The notes: generated by a model from the sequence alone, not told the origin. A DNA stretch of 64,000 bases from Siphonodentalium dalli (GCA_032622095.1 CP136061.1:20092991-20156990), one strand, 5' to 3'; shown: positions 34,261 to 47,151, numbered from the stretch's first letter. Made by a program: numbers and translations.

Positions 34261-34846
34261 TTATATAATATTCTGTCTTTTTATGGCGGTTTTAGCGGAT
34301 GTGACTATTTTAACAGCTATAACAACGACAAAGGGCGCCCGTATCTTTAATGCGGGACGAATTTATCAGCGATAATAACGCTATACAATGCATGTACAAT
34401 AACGACATTGTGTGCTGTCAACTACTTTTTTTTTACAATCGATTCAAACCTAATGAATTTACTGCCCCACAGCTTGGCCGCTGACTTCGTAGATGCCAGT
34501 TGCTATGGAACACTTGATAATTTAAAACGGGACGCTTGACTGCATGTATTAGTCTATGTAATTCCACTAACTTATCACGCTCAACGCCTACACCAAAATA
34601 TAATATCATGTATCTTGACATAGTACATTGTCATATACTGACTACTCTCTTCGCTGTCGTTGAAGAAAGTGCCCGTTACATACAGGCTCCTATTGAGTTC
34701 CTCACCTACCACGAAGGGGTGCATCCAGTCATAATTCAATTTTATTCTGGTTTAGTACAAATTATATCATAATGAGATACATATAGATATATGCATGCAC
34801 TTGCGTTATATTATTATATCTCACGTGACTCTTAGATTATACCTTG
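34261..34846. other. No recognised feature
   Basis: Overlapping opposite-strand frames near 34433-34772 lack motifs. Confidence 0.4.
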
Positions 34847-35712
34847 TGCGATATTTGTTGCAATATCGGTATATCATTAGATTTATTGGTGAACTGCAAT
34901 GATCTTACAATGTCCGATCATATCTAGCCAATGTATTTAATAGTTTGTCCGTTTAGTCATAATGTTGTTATGCCAGTGGACATTATTTATAATTTCCTTT
35001 TCCGTTTTAATGGAAGATAAGCAAGTTAAATTTCGCCGAAATGTCTTTGCTAATGACGTATTTATAGAAATGATCATGAAGAGATGATGTTAGATGTAAC
35101 TAATAACATAATTATGCTCCCCTGCCATCGTCAAAAGATTGCCGTAAATTGTAAAATCTGAGACCGATTTCCAAAGTTCAAGGTAAATAAAAATGTGACA
35201 AAATCAGACTCAGAAATTGTGTGAGAATTGGCACAAATGTACGATATAATATAATGAATAATGAATGTCTTGTCGTTGACTAAGCCAAAATAGTGGTTCT
35301 CGATGAGGAAAAGTCCACTCGCCTGCGGCTTGTGGACTATGCCTCCTCTCGGACCACTATTTTGACATAGTCAACTCCAAGCCATTCATTATCTATATAA
35401 TAGTACCCCAGTAGGATTGCTACATGCCTACTATTATTTTTCTCTGTATAGTAACAAACTCATTTCGTGAAATCGGGTTGCCGCCTGAAGATACGGCAAA
35501 TCTTAAACTAATACCTTGTACGATATTTGTTGCAATATCGGTATATCATTATATTTATTGAATTGTAATGATCTTACAAATGTCCAGTTATAGCTATCCA
35601 GTGTATTTAACAGTTTGTCCGTTTAGTCCGGCTTGTGGACTATTCCTCCTCTCGGACGACTATTTTGGCACAGTCAACTCCAAGCCATTCATTGTCTATA
35701 TAATAGTGTATA
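34847..35712. repeat. Direct duplication joined to a foldback repeat
   Basis: 34847-34960 (ACCTTGTGCGATATTTGTTG ... GTCCGTTTAGTC) recurs at 35511-35627. A hairpin at 35268-35390 has about 58-bp imperfect arms starting AATGAATG(T/G)CTTG, with GTGGACT next to a short loop. After the second direct copy only the right half of that hairpin follows (35628-35700), so the second copy is a deletion derivative of the first. Confidence 0.7.
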
Positions 35713-36114
35713 TATGAAAATATAGTACTTTCTGCTTGTTGCTATCACATATGTTCATATTGTAAGTTATTGGGGTTTATGTTATTAATACTGCTCAGGC
35801 TGAAGAGATCTTAAACATGTGTAAAACCTTTCTGAAGAAAATCGACAGATTCCTTGTGTTTTTTTTTCTTTCGGGAATTAAATAGTTACTTATATGAGTT
35901 TTGTCTTCGAAAATAATAAAGGCGAATATAACTCAATCTCAAGTCGTGAATTTTTGGGCACTTAAGTATAATATGGTATTCATCACCCATGGTACATTGC
36001 CGTACCCAGTAGTCAATAAGAAGGACGAAACACCCATCTCGAAAATTGTGACACCACTGAGATAGCGATGTCGGGTGTTAGTACAGGCGATATAGCCGAA
36101 AAATGGGATCAACC
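35713..36114. other. No recognised feature
   Basis: AT-rich sequence without structure that I can name. Confidence 0.4.
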
Positions 36115-36890
36115 CCAAACTAATTGCAACACAAATGACTTTTAGTTTACTGGATAGATGAATATGTACTTCATTAGAATATAATTTTTGTCCATGGCAA
36201 CGATGGCTAATAATCGAGTATTTGAAAATTTTACATTAAATAGTGCTTATAGTGAATAATTTAACAACTACCTAATAGTTTACATTGGTTTATGGAAACA
36301 CTTGTAATGGCCAACATTTCCATATATCCATGGTGACCTTGATATGTCAAGGTCATGTATAAAAGTCAAGGTCATTGTTAAAAATCTGGATTTTTATCAT
36401 ATAGCTATAGGATTTATTACGAATAGCGATACCCAACACTATTTGTTAACTCCGGACTGCAGGCTCCATGGGAAGGTTCATTTGAATGGATATCGATATC
36501 TGCTTTAGAAACTATAACAGTTTGAAATATGTGGCGACAACATTTGTATGTACAACAAGACACATACACTTGTGATATTTATGTTGTCGATTGTTGAGAC
36601 AAAACATCACAGCATCACTTGTCATATGCAACATGTCAGTTATTGTGAACTGGTTGCAACACAGACCCGTTTTGGTACACTGGATAGTTGAATGTCTACC
36701 TTGTTATAATATCTTTTATTTTGGAAAATCCAACTGGGATAAATTTATTAAATTTGAGTTTCCATGGCAACGATGGCTAATAATAGGGTATTTGGAAATT
36801 TTACATTAAATAGTGCCTATCGTGAATAATTTAAAAACTACCTAAAAGTTTACATTGGTTTATGGACAAACTTGTAGTGGCCGACATTTC
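36115..36890. repeat. Pair of about 225-bp direct repeats
   Basis: 36120-36345 and 36645-36890 share CTGGATAGATGAAT/CTGGATAGTTGAAT, CCATGGCAACGATGGCTAAT and TTTACATTGGTTTATGGA in order, with about 10-15% differences by eye. Confidence 0.65.
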
Positions 36891-39440
36891 CATTATGACA
36901 TAACATTGTGACATTATTTTTGAATTATGCATATTAACTGATTGGGTCAATAAAATATGCCATTCATGAGGTCCCAGCCCCTTGCGCGCCCTCAAAAGTT
37001 AGAATTTTACAGAACTCGGTATGAAATTTCACAAAAAATCAACATTATGATTCAAGTCATATTTTAACAAGAAATGGACATAACTGTGCACACACATTTA
37101 GGCATACCATTACTTATGAATATTTCAACTCACTGGAACCAAAATTGTCACTTGGTCTGAAAATGGCTGCCAAAATGTGACCAAACCTGGGAAATTGTAA
37201 ATATTGGCCCATCATGCCATGTAATCGCTTACAAGTTGTGGTAGATGAATAAAATTGGATATTCTGCCTTAAATTCATAAAATTCTAACATTTCTGATGC
37301 ACTTTTGTAAAGTATTACTAATGTAACCAGTGAAATTACCAGAAATATTGGATTTTTCTATCACAAACTTGACATCAAAATCGGCAAAAATGTACTTTTC
37401 AGGTTTGGACAATTTATTCAAGTAAATAAAACCATCTTCGGTATCAAAGATGTTTATTGTTTTGAGATGTCTTAAATGCGTTCACACTGAAGATGGCTTC
37501 CAAAATGGAAACCAAATTTGGTAAAAAAAAAACGTTTATTTTTTTTAACATATAGCCCGGGGGGGGTCGGAAAAAAGTGACATGACATTAGGCTGAAAAA
37601 ACTTTTTTCCAGCTCTTGGGTACCCACCACCCCCCTATTTGAAGGAAAAAATATTTTGTTCCAATTTCATGCGGGGTACCCACCCACTTTTTACCTCCAA
37701 ATCTGTAATATCACACCATTTAAGCTTGATGGTCAGTATTACAGTTACCCTATTTCCATTTCTGGTTCTTCTAAGTCATTCCAACTTTTGTAACACGAAA
37801 CAGGTTCTAAAAAAATACCTGGAAAAACCCAAAATAACACACAGAATACATGTGCTGATCAGTAAATTATTGATTGATTCTTCCCCAAATATTGTCTAAG
37901 GTAGCTCATAATGCTCATTATACATGTAAACAAATATAAAAGCATTAGTGTACCTTCTTTTCATCACAGAAAGTGTAACTTTAGATGTGTCCCATAGTAT
38001 CACATGAATTTATGTCAATTATGATTTTTGAAAAAATTATTAGGGCAACACCACCTGGCAATTAACTCTCCAACAATACAGGTATTCAGCTGAAATCCAC
38101 TATGTATCACAAAACTAATTTTCATTTCCATGAGCTGAGTTCTTGGGCTAGGTACTGTGCCAAGGCCAGACCCAGGTCAAGCATTCATACAAATACATGT
38201 ACTGCGTGTAAATAGAAACTTGAAAATAAGACGGTCATATGCAGTCTGCAGAATAAGCTCCAAGGAGGGTGAGTTTTGTGATGCTACCCAGCAGAGTGGG
38301 CTATAGCATTACCAAATTCACCATATGTGACCCTCATATGTAGCTAGTTCTCCATGGTTGGTCGAGACCAAAATAGAATGAGGTCGTTAGAGGTTGAATT
38401 TGTTGATGCTATGCCGGGTAGTATCGCCAAATTCGCCCTCTGCAGACTTCGATCATTTTGCTGATGACCAGCACATTATTTTTAGACTATATATTAAGTT
38501 ATATTATATTTTCTTTCCCTTCTTTTCACTCATCTGTTCTGATTTTGTTTATTCCACTTAGCAGCCTTCTCCATATCTACACATTCAAGGTCTATGTATG
38601 CTCGCCCAATCTTTTATCTGGGTCCCACCATCTCAAGATTATTATCTCAGTGATATGCGTTGTTGCAGCCTACAGTCCCATGCCAAGTTCCGATACAATT
38701 TTGACTGAGTCATCTGGTCTGATCAGGTATAATGAGTAAATATTAATGAGATAAATGAATAGCTTTTTTCATTTTATTTATATTAAAGTTTATTCATGTG
38801 CTACATAACTGTCCATTTTCATCTGGAACCAGTAGCATTGGTACATGGCAATGTGATCGGATGTAAAAGGCTAATTCCTGCGAGTTGGTTCGTAATCTGG
38901 ATTTCTGAGAAGCATCATGCCCATATCCACACTAACTACCCCCCTAAGCACTGCCCTAAGTGTCATACACACCTTAACAATGATGCTGAACACTTTGAGG
39001 CATTTATATTGAAGAAATGTTGTAAGAGGAAAAAATTGCGACCACTCAGGAAAAAAGTGACTTTTTTCGCAGCTGAACCACCCACCCACCCCGGCCTAGT
39101 GTATGGAAAAAAGTGGATGACCCCCCCCCCCCCTGTATAGTCCGAACATTATTCTCTGTTCCCAAGAGGTAGAAAATGGTGACTCACTTGGTTATTAACC
39201 ATGTTACTTAATCCACTGGCAACTACATGTTTCTTTCTCGTTGTCCCAGTACCTTCTGAGACACGACAGATTCAATTAAATGATGTACTGTAGCATGGAA
39301 TTTTGCCGAAAATGTCTTTTGGGATTCTAGCCATATTTTTGAACGGAAATGGACAGAAGGCCTAAACGGAACTGAGTGAAACCATCCTATGTGGCTACTC
39401 TCGACCATTAGCATCAAAATCAACTTAATGTATGGTGTAT
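36891..39440. other. Mostly unrecognised; two related C-rich segments
   Basis: 37540-37700 and 39030-39150 both carry GGAAAAAAGTGAC, TTTTTTC-AGCT and CCACCC runs, ending in C or G homopolymers, so they are probably copies of one low-complexity repeat. A 114-codon plus-strand frame (38796-39140) with a CPKCHTHL word spans the second copy; its Cys/His spacing gave no family match. Confidence 0.4.
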
Positions 39441-40455
39441 GTCAAAGTGGCAACCAAGGCGTGAATGTGTGTCCATAGATGGGGGTTAATATTTCTACAG
39501 GGAGTTATTGTATCATCATGAATGGTGATGTGTCCATGGTGAGAGGCATGGGTATACAAAGGGTGACTGTATGGTCATGTGTGATGTGAATAGCTATACA
39601 AGGATTGTTTGTATGGTTATTGAATTGGTGTATATGTATAATGATAGTAGCTACATGGTCATATGTGTGTGTTGTTTATGTAAAAATAGAGCGGCTGTAT
39701 GATTATGATTGGGATATACGGGCGTACATTGGGTGACTATTGTCATGGATGGGTGTATATGCATACATATGTTGGCTGTATAATCATGTGTGTGCATGAA
39801 TAAATAGGGAGTGGTCGTAATTGCTTATGTGTAATGCATATAGCTGTACACGGAATGACTGTAGTACTGTACGGTCATGATTGTGTATATGCATACCTGG
39901 AGTATAACTGGATGGTCATTGGCGGCGTGTGGGTATATAAGTGTCCTTGTGGTCATGGTTGTATATGTGATATATATGCATCTCTGCATTAGCTGTATAC
40001 ATTGGTGGATGTATATATATACTGAGAGTAGCTGTATGATCATGGATGGGGTGTGTGAGTATACATCGAATGGCTGAATTGTCAGGGGCGAGGTGTATAT
40101 GCAAACATGGAGTGTACGAATGGTCCTGGGGGTATTGGTATATCAATTGGAGAGGTATATATGTACCTGGATTGACGCTTTGGTCACGAGGGGTGTATAT
40201 GTATATCTTGATTTGGTAAATGGTCATGGGTCTGAAGAAAATGTATACAGGGAGTGACTGTATGACCAATGGTGATGTCCTGCGCGTTGTATTGCTATAC
40301 CTAGAAGGTCTGTATGGTCAATGGTGAGGCGTCGATGTATACCTGAAGTGATTATATAATAGGCATTGGTGAGGTGTGTATGTAAGTTGTATATATTTAT
40401 TGGCTATATGGCCATGGGTGTGGCCAATATGTATACAGGGAGTGATCCTATGAAT
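39440..40455. repeat. Degenerate minisatellite, unit about 60 bp
   Basis: About fifteen or more diverged units of a GTATGGTCATG-GTG-GTGTATATGTATAC-TGGAGTGACT pattern lie head to tail. Frames across it are repeat artefacts. Confidence 0.75.
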
Positions 40456-40457
40456 GC

Positions 40458-40553
40458 CGGCTGATACGGACCCTGGCTCTTACGGACCCTGGCTGATACG
40501 GACCCTGGATGATACGAACCACCGGCTGATACGGACCCTGGCTCTTACGGACC
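40458..40553. repeat. 17-bp tandem repeat, about six units
   Basis: The unit GGCTGATACGGACCCT (with GGCTCTTACGG variants) repeats directly after the minisatellite and differs from it in base composition. Confidence 0.85.
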
Positions 40554-41480
40554 TCAATTTTATTTATATTTTTCTTTATTTAAATAAATTTAAATACTGG
40601 CAACATACTTACTAAAGTAACAAAATTGTGAATATAATGAGGCACAACAAAAGTGTAACAACGGTCCACCAGAGGATCATTATTTATACTGGGGCGTACA
40701 GCTTGGGGACTGCTGGCAGTAATCCTCATTGCCGAGTAGGGTTTGCTTTAACAGACAGTCAAGCTTCCCAAGTGTCGCTAACTTCTCACAGGTTCTTGAT
40801 GGGACGAGATTCACGTGAAACGATTCTGGTAGATAAGAGATATGGGGACAATGATTTGCTTCAAATCAAAGGAAAGTCATGTACCAACAACTCAATAACA
40901 TATAGATTTTAAAATGTGTTACCATTTGGGCGTTCTTTGTGACAAAGATAACACAATCATTCCTGAATATTTCATGCAGACACTTATTTTCTTCGGATAG
41001 ATAGGAAAACCAAAGACCACTTCAATAATGACCAAGTATATCAGGAACACTTAGCCAGATGTTGTATCGATACTGACGGCGTCTGTTTTTTTCCTTCTAT
41101 TTTATGGATCAGCTAAAAATTCAGCTTGCAACGTCGTGTTTATCAGGTGTAAAGTAACACTGTTTAATATTTAATTACACATAAGAGCGTTATACCAAAT
41201 CTCCCTTATAGTGTCTTCGCCTCTTTTCTTTTGAATTGAATACGCATGCGAACATTTAGGTACTACCAGTTGAATTGCAGTCGGGAAGCACATATGGATC
41301 GACACAACATTCAATTTGACAATAGAGCGTTACGTTACGTCCAATCCTAGTATCTTCTGAGTAATAATGCTTCCAGTACAGTATGTAATACCGTGCGTCA
41401 TGCTTGTTTAGAATAGAACATTTAGTTGTCAGTTGATTAAGTAACATGTTTAATAACCAAGTGAATCACACTGTGCTACT
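40554..41480. other. No recognised feature
   Basis: A 94-codon frame (40628-40912) has no motif or splice context. Confidence 0.4.
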
Positions 41481-41484
41481 TTTA

Positions 41485-41762
41485 TGGAATAGCAGACAAT
41501 AATATCCGGGATATATCTGAAAATATCAACCTTTCTACCAAATTTTGTGGACATTTTGCACACAAGCTTGAGTATTTATTTTCTGAAAACAAATCAGTGT
41601 AATGCATTCTCGTTGGACCAAATTTGTTTAAATCAAAATTTTGAAAAACTAACACCAAACCAACCAAAGTTGGTTGAAATCGGTCTAGTGGTCTGGGAGA
41701 AAAATCCGAACAGACAGACAGACGGACAGACATATCCTACTCTGTTATGTATATATAGATGA
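41485..41762 (-). mobile_element. Helitron-like 5' end, truncated
   Basis: On the minus strand the sequence begins A|TCATCTATATATACATAAC and runs into TCTGTCCGTCTGTCTGTCTG, the same 5' architecture as the Helitron at 31501. No 3' hairpin/CTAG was found before the similarity fades. Confidence 0.4.
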
Positions 41763-41767
41763 TAATA

Positions 41768-41935
41768 CAGTAAAACTTCGTTAAGTCGAACGTCGGTAAC
41801 TCGAAAACCCCCACATAAGTCGAAGTCATTGACTGGTCCCGGCTGAGCTTGTGTGAAAAGTCATTTAAATAAACATGGTTGTCGAAGGTGGTAAGTCGAA
41901 CTCCGCTTAAGTCGAAACAAAATTTGGGCCCACCA
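41768..41935 (+). mobile_element. pogo/Tigger-type terminal repeat fragment
   Basis: CAGTAAAACTTCGTTAAGTC follows a TA at 41766-41767, then AACTCGAAAACC and repeated AAGTCGAA words. This is the classic Tc1/mariner Tigger/pogo terminus. No matching right inverted repeat or transposase was seen, so only the left part remains. Confidence 0.65.
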
Positions 41936-44128
41936 GACAGCTTATATCACTAATTACCATGGTTAAGATGAAACGCCTTCAGAATGAAAGCATCTGTGTT
42001 GCTCTTTCATATGCCATTGTCTTGAGAATACTAAGATGAACATATGGGGCATTTTGGCGAAGGTCGCAATAGACGCGGGGTGGGGGTGTCAAAAATGGCC
42101 AAATTTTGATTTCGATCTGATTATCACCTCAGGATATAAAGTCTCTAAGAGATAGCGATTACAAAGTCGCAAAAATATTCTTTAATCGGATGATACATGG
42201 CAAAGTTATGAGCCCATAAACATTAATACTATTGGGCTAGAATGGCTTGTCGCCAATACTCCGTCAAAATGAAAGCAGTTATGCCACTATTTGATTTGCC
42301 ATTTTATTTAGAATACTGAGTTGAACACAATTGGTAACTTTGGTCGACGTCGCATCTGGAAAGGGGTCAGGGAATGGGTATTATATATGCCACTATCTTT
42401 GTCATTGTTATATTATGAAACAACATATGTTTATCGACGGTAGTCTGATGTATGAGACATGGAGATATCCAAATTTCCCGCCGGGAATTTGAAATCTAGT
42501 TCTGATTAATATTGTTCAAATTTATGATTCAGACAACCCGTACATTAAAATATTTTAAATGTAGCTCTTTGGAAGCAGTACGCAGGCCTGCTCTATATTG
42601 TGTTTGGTCACATGTCGGGTTTGATGTCGTAGAGCTATTATCATCATTGTGACATGAGCCATTGCAGTTATATAGCTTGCGAGGTCCCTGTCTATATCAC
42701 TTGACATGCCATTAGATGTCACAGAACACGGACATATACTAAGATTAATCATTTCATTAAAGTACTGAATCAACGTTAAGTGTATACATGCCAGTTACCA
42801 TGGTAACCAGCTAAATGTGTGGTACATCAATACTTTCCTAGTGGTCATTTTGAGCAGAGAAATGTCAACCATCCCTAACTACTCATTGATACATAACTTA
42901 GCATGCTGATACAGAAAACTGTTGTCAAACATATCAGACCAAAACAAACACGTCGCTTTCAGGAACCACACTCCCCCAATAAGAAAACCATGTACCCCAC
43001 ACATTATGAACCTCCTTCTGAGATTGAAATACATAACAAGGGAATGTAATATATCGTTTTGTTCAGAATTTGTATGTGATTATTTATTGTGTTCATATCT
43101 CGTGCAATATTACAGAACATTATGCATAAGTGTATATGTTATTGTATTTGCTTTGATGTGAGCAAAACCAATGTTATCAACTTTTCCCGAATGACCTTTA
43201 TGTTTGACCTTGACATATACACATAGCAGATGACAGCACATTATGTAGGACCTTCATCCATATGTAATGTATATGAACTAATCTTACCCAGACCAATTAT
43301 ACTTTTAGATATGACCTTTTTCCATTTATTGACAAAAATAGTATCTGTTGCCATGGCAACAATAATATCTACATTTTCTTTCCACTTTTGCTCACTACAA
43401 CAGGGCTAATAATAATGGACAATCCACAAGCTTTCCAATGGTATATAATAATCAGTTATATACGAATTTGCATTAAACTCTTTAAATATGGCCCTTTTCC
43501 TCCACTGGCCGCTCTCTTATATAACCATGTCTCTGGTCAAAATAGTACAGAATTTTGCTTATTACGAAAGGGTACCAACAACTTTGAAGGTCTATATCTC
43601 GGGATTGAGTTGACATTATTGCTAAAAACTATTCTTCTGCACGAAGCGGTGGTCCTCAAAATTATTTTAAATATATTTTCGTCTCTCAATATCTTAAATT
43701 TCAATCAAGTGGGTCAAAGTTATATGATAGTATCGGAAAAAGCACACATTTTTTTGCAATCACTTTGACCTTTACATATGACCTTGACCTTCCCAAGAGG
43801 AAAACACCATTTCAAAAGTTAGACAACAATGGGTGTTCATACAAACCAAAATAATATTTGAGATAATGGAAATAATTCTCGCCATACATGCAATTTAACA
43901 CCTAGTTTCCAAACTCAGTTAAAATCACCCCTCGTTGCCATGGAAACAGGAATTTCGCTATTTGTCCCAAATATTGTTCTCTAAGATTTGAGTATGTTGC
44001 ACATATTGACTTACTCTATATGACGGCACCTTTGCCATTTGTGTTGCAATTAGTTTTGGGTTAAACCCTAATTCGCCTGTATTATGTAGCGGGACGTTTT
44101 GACACATGGCTATCATATGGGTTGTGAT
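41936..44128. other. No recognised gene
   Basis: A 126-codon plus-strand frame (43388-43768) is low-complexity hydrophobic translation of AT-rich DNA with TGACCTTGACC and TTGCCATGG-AAC words of dispersed-repeat type. Not called. Confidence 0.4.
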
Positions 44129-44142
44129 TTGATCTATCCTAT

Positions 44143-44412
44143 TTAATAATAAAACCCATACAATCGCCCCAACCGAGTGTTCCACACCACTTCAACGTGA
44201 GTGCATCCGTTTTGCTTGTAATCAGTAGATCTGGCACAGTGTTTTCTTGGCGGCCCCTCCGATCCCGCTCAGTATCATATACCGTCTACCATCAAAGCCT
44301 ACACGTAACACTCCAGTCTGAGTTGGATGTCCAGTAGCGAAGAGAGTGGCCGGCACTAGAACCGTCGTCGAAATAATATGTCAGGTAGCTGTATGTCTAA
44401 CCGGAGTTTGAT
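44143..44412 (-). pseudogene. Tandem duplicate of the lectin terminal exon, decayed
   Basis: This unit repeats the terminal exon and its 3' flank with a 275-279 bp offset (stop at 44222-44224 versus 44497-44499; TTAATAATAAAACCC at 44143 and 44422). Its minus-strand reading ends in KKTLCQIY like the intact exon. Two bases are missing in the GGTTCT-GTGCCGGCC segment, shifting the frame, and the splice acceptor is weakened to CTAG. The EPD word of the intact exon is replaced. It could be a dead alternative last exon or the remains of a neighbouring gene copy. Confidence 0.75.
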
Positions 44413-44496
44413 ATATTCTAGTTAATAATAAAACCCATTCGATCACCCCACACCTAGTGATCAACTGCAATGTGAAAATATCCGTTTCGCTTGTAA

Positions 44497-44696
44497 TCAG
44501 TATATCTGGCACAGTGTTTTCTTGGCGTACCCTCCGTTGCCGCTCCGTATCAATCCATTATGAAGTTCTACACGTAGAAACCCAAGAGTATAATCTGGTT
44601 CTCCAGGAGCGAAGAGAGTGGCCGGCACCACAGAACCGTCGTCGAAATGATATGTCAGGTTGCTGTATATGTCTTCGCCGGAGATAAATATAATGG
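44497..44696 (-). CDS. PAN/C-type lectin gene, exon 3 (C-terminal half of lectin domain)
   Basis: The exon begins after the acceptor TTGTATTCCAG (intron ends at 44697) with two bases completing a split codon, and ends at TGA 44497-44499. It encodes the second half of a C-type lectin fold: YHFDDGSVVPATLFAPGEPD, then a strand region and KKTLCQIY, where C pairs with the cysteine of exon 2 in this family. EPD sits where EPN/QPD calcium-site motifs occur, but the usual W-x-D and the inner cysteine pair are missing, so canonical calcium-dependent sugar binding is doubtful. With exons 1 and 2 the frame closes exactly (244+201+200 = 645 nt, 214 residues). Confidence 0.75.
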
Positions 44697-44699
44697 CTG

Positions 44700-45680
44700 G
44701 AATACAAGAAACGGATCTACTTAGACCAACAGAATTAACGTTCTGCTTTTCAGACACTGCCCCTCGTAAAAATATGGGCCGCTCCATCCTGTGTATAACC
44801 CAAAATAACATGACAAGAAACAACACAACGCGATGTATACAATCTCTGCACCAGTACGGACCATTTCATATTCAGCTGGACACATCTCAACTCATATTTG
44901 ATATTTCCGTCATTTCTTAAATTATTTGTTTCTTCCTTACTTGTTTATACTGTTTGTCAGCTGCATTAGCATTTAATCATGGAAAGTAATTTTTCACACT
45001 CAAATGTTTTGATAATATGGGCGAAAACATTTTTTTTTCTGCCGGGAAATTTAGATCATAATAAAGATTGGGCTCATCCACGAAGTACCGCATGAAAATT
45101 ATGTATATATAGAGGATCTCCAATAAGATTTTATGAAACGAGTTTGATCAATTTTATTCACGAGTCGTAGACAAATTTAACAAATCAAAATCTTTAAAGA
45201 AGCTGAACATTTACGGCGTTGACTGAGACGCTTCACAACCATATACGACAGTATTGCGCGCTCTTGATGGCGACGAAATATATAGTCCCCCAATTTTCCT
45301 CTTTGTTTTTGTGCCTATTTTCGTTAGGGCAAGGGAGTTGGACAAGAATTTAACTTTAATTAACAAAGCAGTTATTTTGCAATATCAGATGTTGGTCTCA
45401 TGCGCACCTTTTCGAAATAGTATTAATCCGCGCGTCAATTTTGTTGGCGCGATGCCAAGTATCCCGGGAAGCACGCATATTCGTCACAAGTGAGATATTA
45501 GGAAATATGTAATGGTTTTTTTTCCTGATATAATAGGGGTTTCGTGTGATATATATTCAGTCGTCACGTTGTTAACATATGTATTCTTAATTTCATTGTA
45601 TCGGGAAAGGTGCTTTGTATTGTGTTAGACAAGAAACAGAAATATACGTATACAACCTTGGTTAAGCGGATCTGATAATT
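44700..45680. other. Intron 2 sequence, no recognised feature
   Basis: AT-rich. Frames at 44660-44920 and 45254-45493 run antisense to the lectin gene and show no domain. Confidence 0.5.
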
Positions 45681-45683
45681 TAC

Positions 45684-45960
45684 CTTGATGATGGTGTGTA
45701 ATAATAATTTACTGTGGTGATGGTGTGTAATAATAATTTACTATGGTGATGGTGGGTAATGCTGACTTACTATGATATGATGGTGGGTAATGTTGACTTA
45801 CTATGATATGATGATGGTGGGTAATGCTGACTTACTATGATATGATGATGGTGGGTAATGCCAATTTACCATGATGATGGTGGGTAATGCTGACTTACTA
45901 TGATATGATGATGGTGGGTAATGCTAATTTACCATGATGATGGTGGGTAATGCTGACTTG
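45684..45960. repeat. Minisatellite, about 35-bp unit
   Basis: Units of the type GATGATGGTGGGTAATGCTGACTTACTATGATAT repeat about seven or eight times and grade into the trinucleotide tract that follows. It lies in intron 2 of the lectin gene. Confidence 0.85.
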
Positions 45961-46625
45961 ATGATCATGTTGATTGTGATGAAGCTGCTGATGATGATGA
46001 CGACGACGACGACAATACGGCTGTTGTTGATTATAATGATGATGGTGATGACGATGCTGGTGATAATAACAATAACGATGATCCTGATCGAAGTGATGAT
46101 GATGCTGATAACGATGATGTTGATGATGATAATGTTGATTATGATGATGACGACGACGACGACCACGATGATGGTGATGATGATAAAGACGATGTATATA
46201 ATGATGATGACGACGACGATACGGCTGCTGCTGATTATTATGATGATAATTGTGACGACGATTATGATGATGATAATGTTGATTATGATGCTGATGACGA
46301 AAGTGATAATCGTGATGATGATAATGACGATTATGCGGCGACGAAATGGTCAAGGTGACGACGACTACGCTATGCTGATGATGACGACGACTATTCTGAT
46401 GCTGATAATGATGATGATGACGATGGTGATAATGATTATCATGATGACTATGTTGATGATGACGTCGACTATGCTGATAATGATGATGACGATGATGATA
46501 ACGATGACGACTATGCTGCTGCTGATGATGATGATGATGGTGACCACGACTATGGCGATACTGATGATCACGATGATGATAGTGGCGATGACGACGATGG
46601 TGATGATGATAACGATGTTGATCAT
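45958..46625. repeat. Compound (GAT/GAC)n microsatellite, about 670 bp
   Basis: Nearly pure GAT, GAC and AAT trinucleotides with interruptions. It yields long meaningless frames of poly-Met/Ile/Thr on one strand and poly-His on the other. Confidence 0.95.
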
Positions 46626-47151
46626 CATTCAGTCTCTTTAAAAAGCCGACGATAATTTAGCAATATTTACTTCTCTGGATATCTAATTCACAATCTATTC
46701 ATTGATTTATGGCATAATAGACCACTTCAGAGATCAGAGGTCAATGGCGTGTTGACGAGTTTCCCCACGCATTGTCAAACTCAACTATTGTTGGAAACCC
46801 GAATACAGGCGATATATACATAACTCATTTTACTTATCGCAATATAGGAGACATCATCTTCGAGTTTTTATTCGTGAATGATTATTCTTACGCATCTTGT
46901 TGTATTTATAACCATTTCTAAATACTACGATTCTCACAAACATTTACTACGTCAGGAATGCACTCCATATTGGAAATGGTTTATTACGTCATGTTGGGAA
47001 TGCCGCGTCGTTGGAGAAATGAAATATAATGGACACATCTAGAGACGTACACCCGTTAGGATTATCGTCGTCTTTTTAAGAGACTGATCACCATTATGAC
47101 CATGATAATGAAGGTCAAGATGCTCGTGGTCGATGGTAGTGACATGCTTAC

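Noticed and set aside
38796-39140. 114-codon frame with a CPKCHTHL zinc-ribbon-like word
   Set aside because: The second half runs through a low-complexity repeat also seen at 37540-37700. A single Cys-x2-Cys is not enough to call a zinc protein.
43388-43768. 126-codon plus-strand frame
   Set aside because: Hydrophobic, low-complexity translation of AT-rich repeat-like DNA; no family resemblance.
45934-46641. 235-codon open frame rich in Met, Ile and Thr, and a 151-codon His-rich frame on the other strand
   Set aside because: Both are translations of the compound GAT/GAC microsatellite, with no start context or domain.
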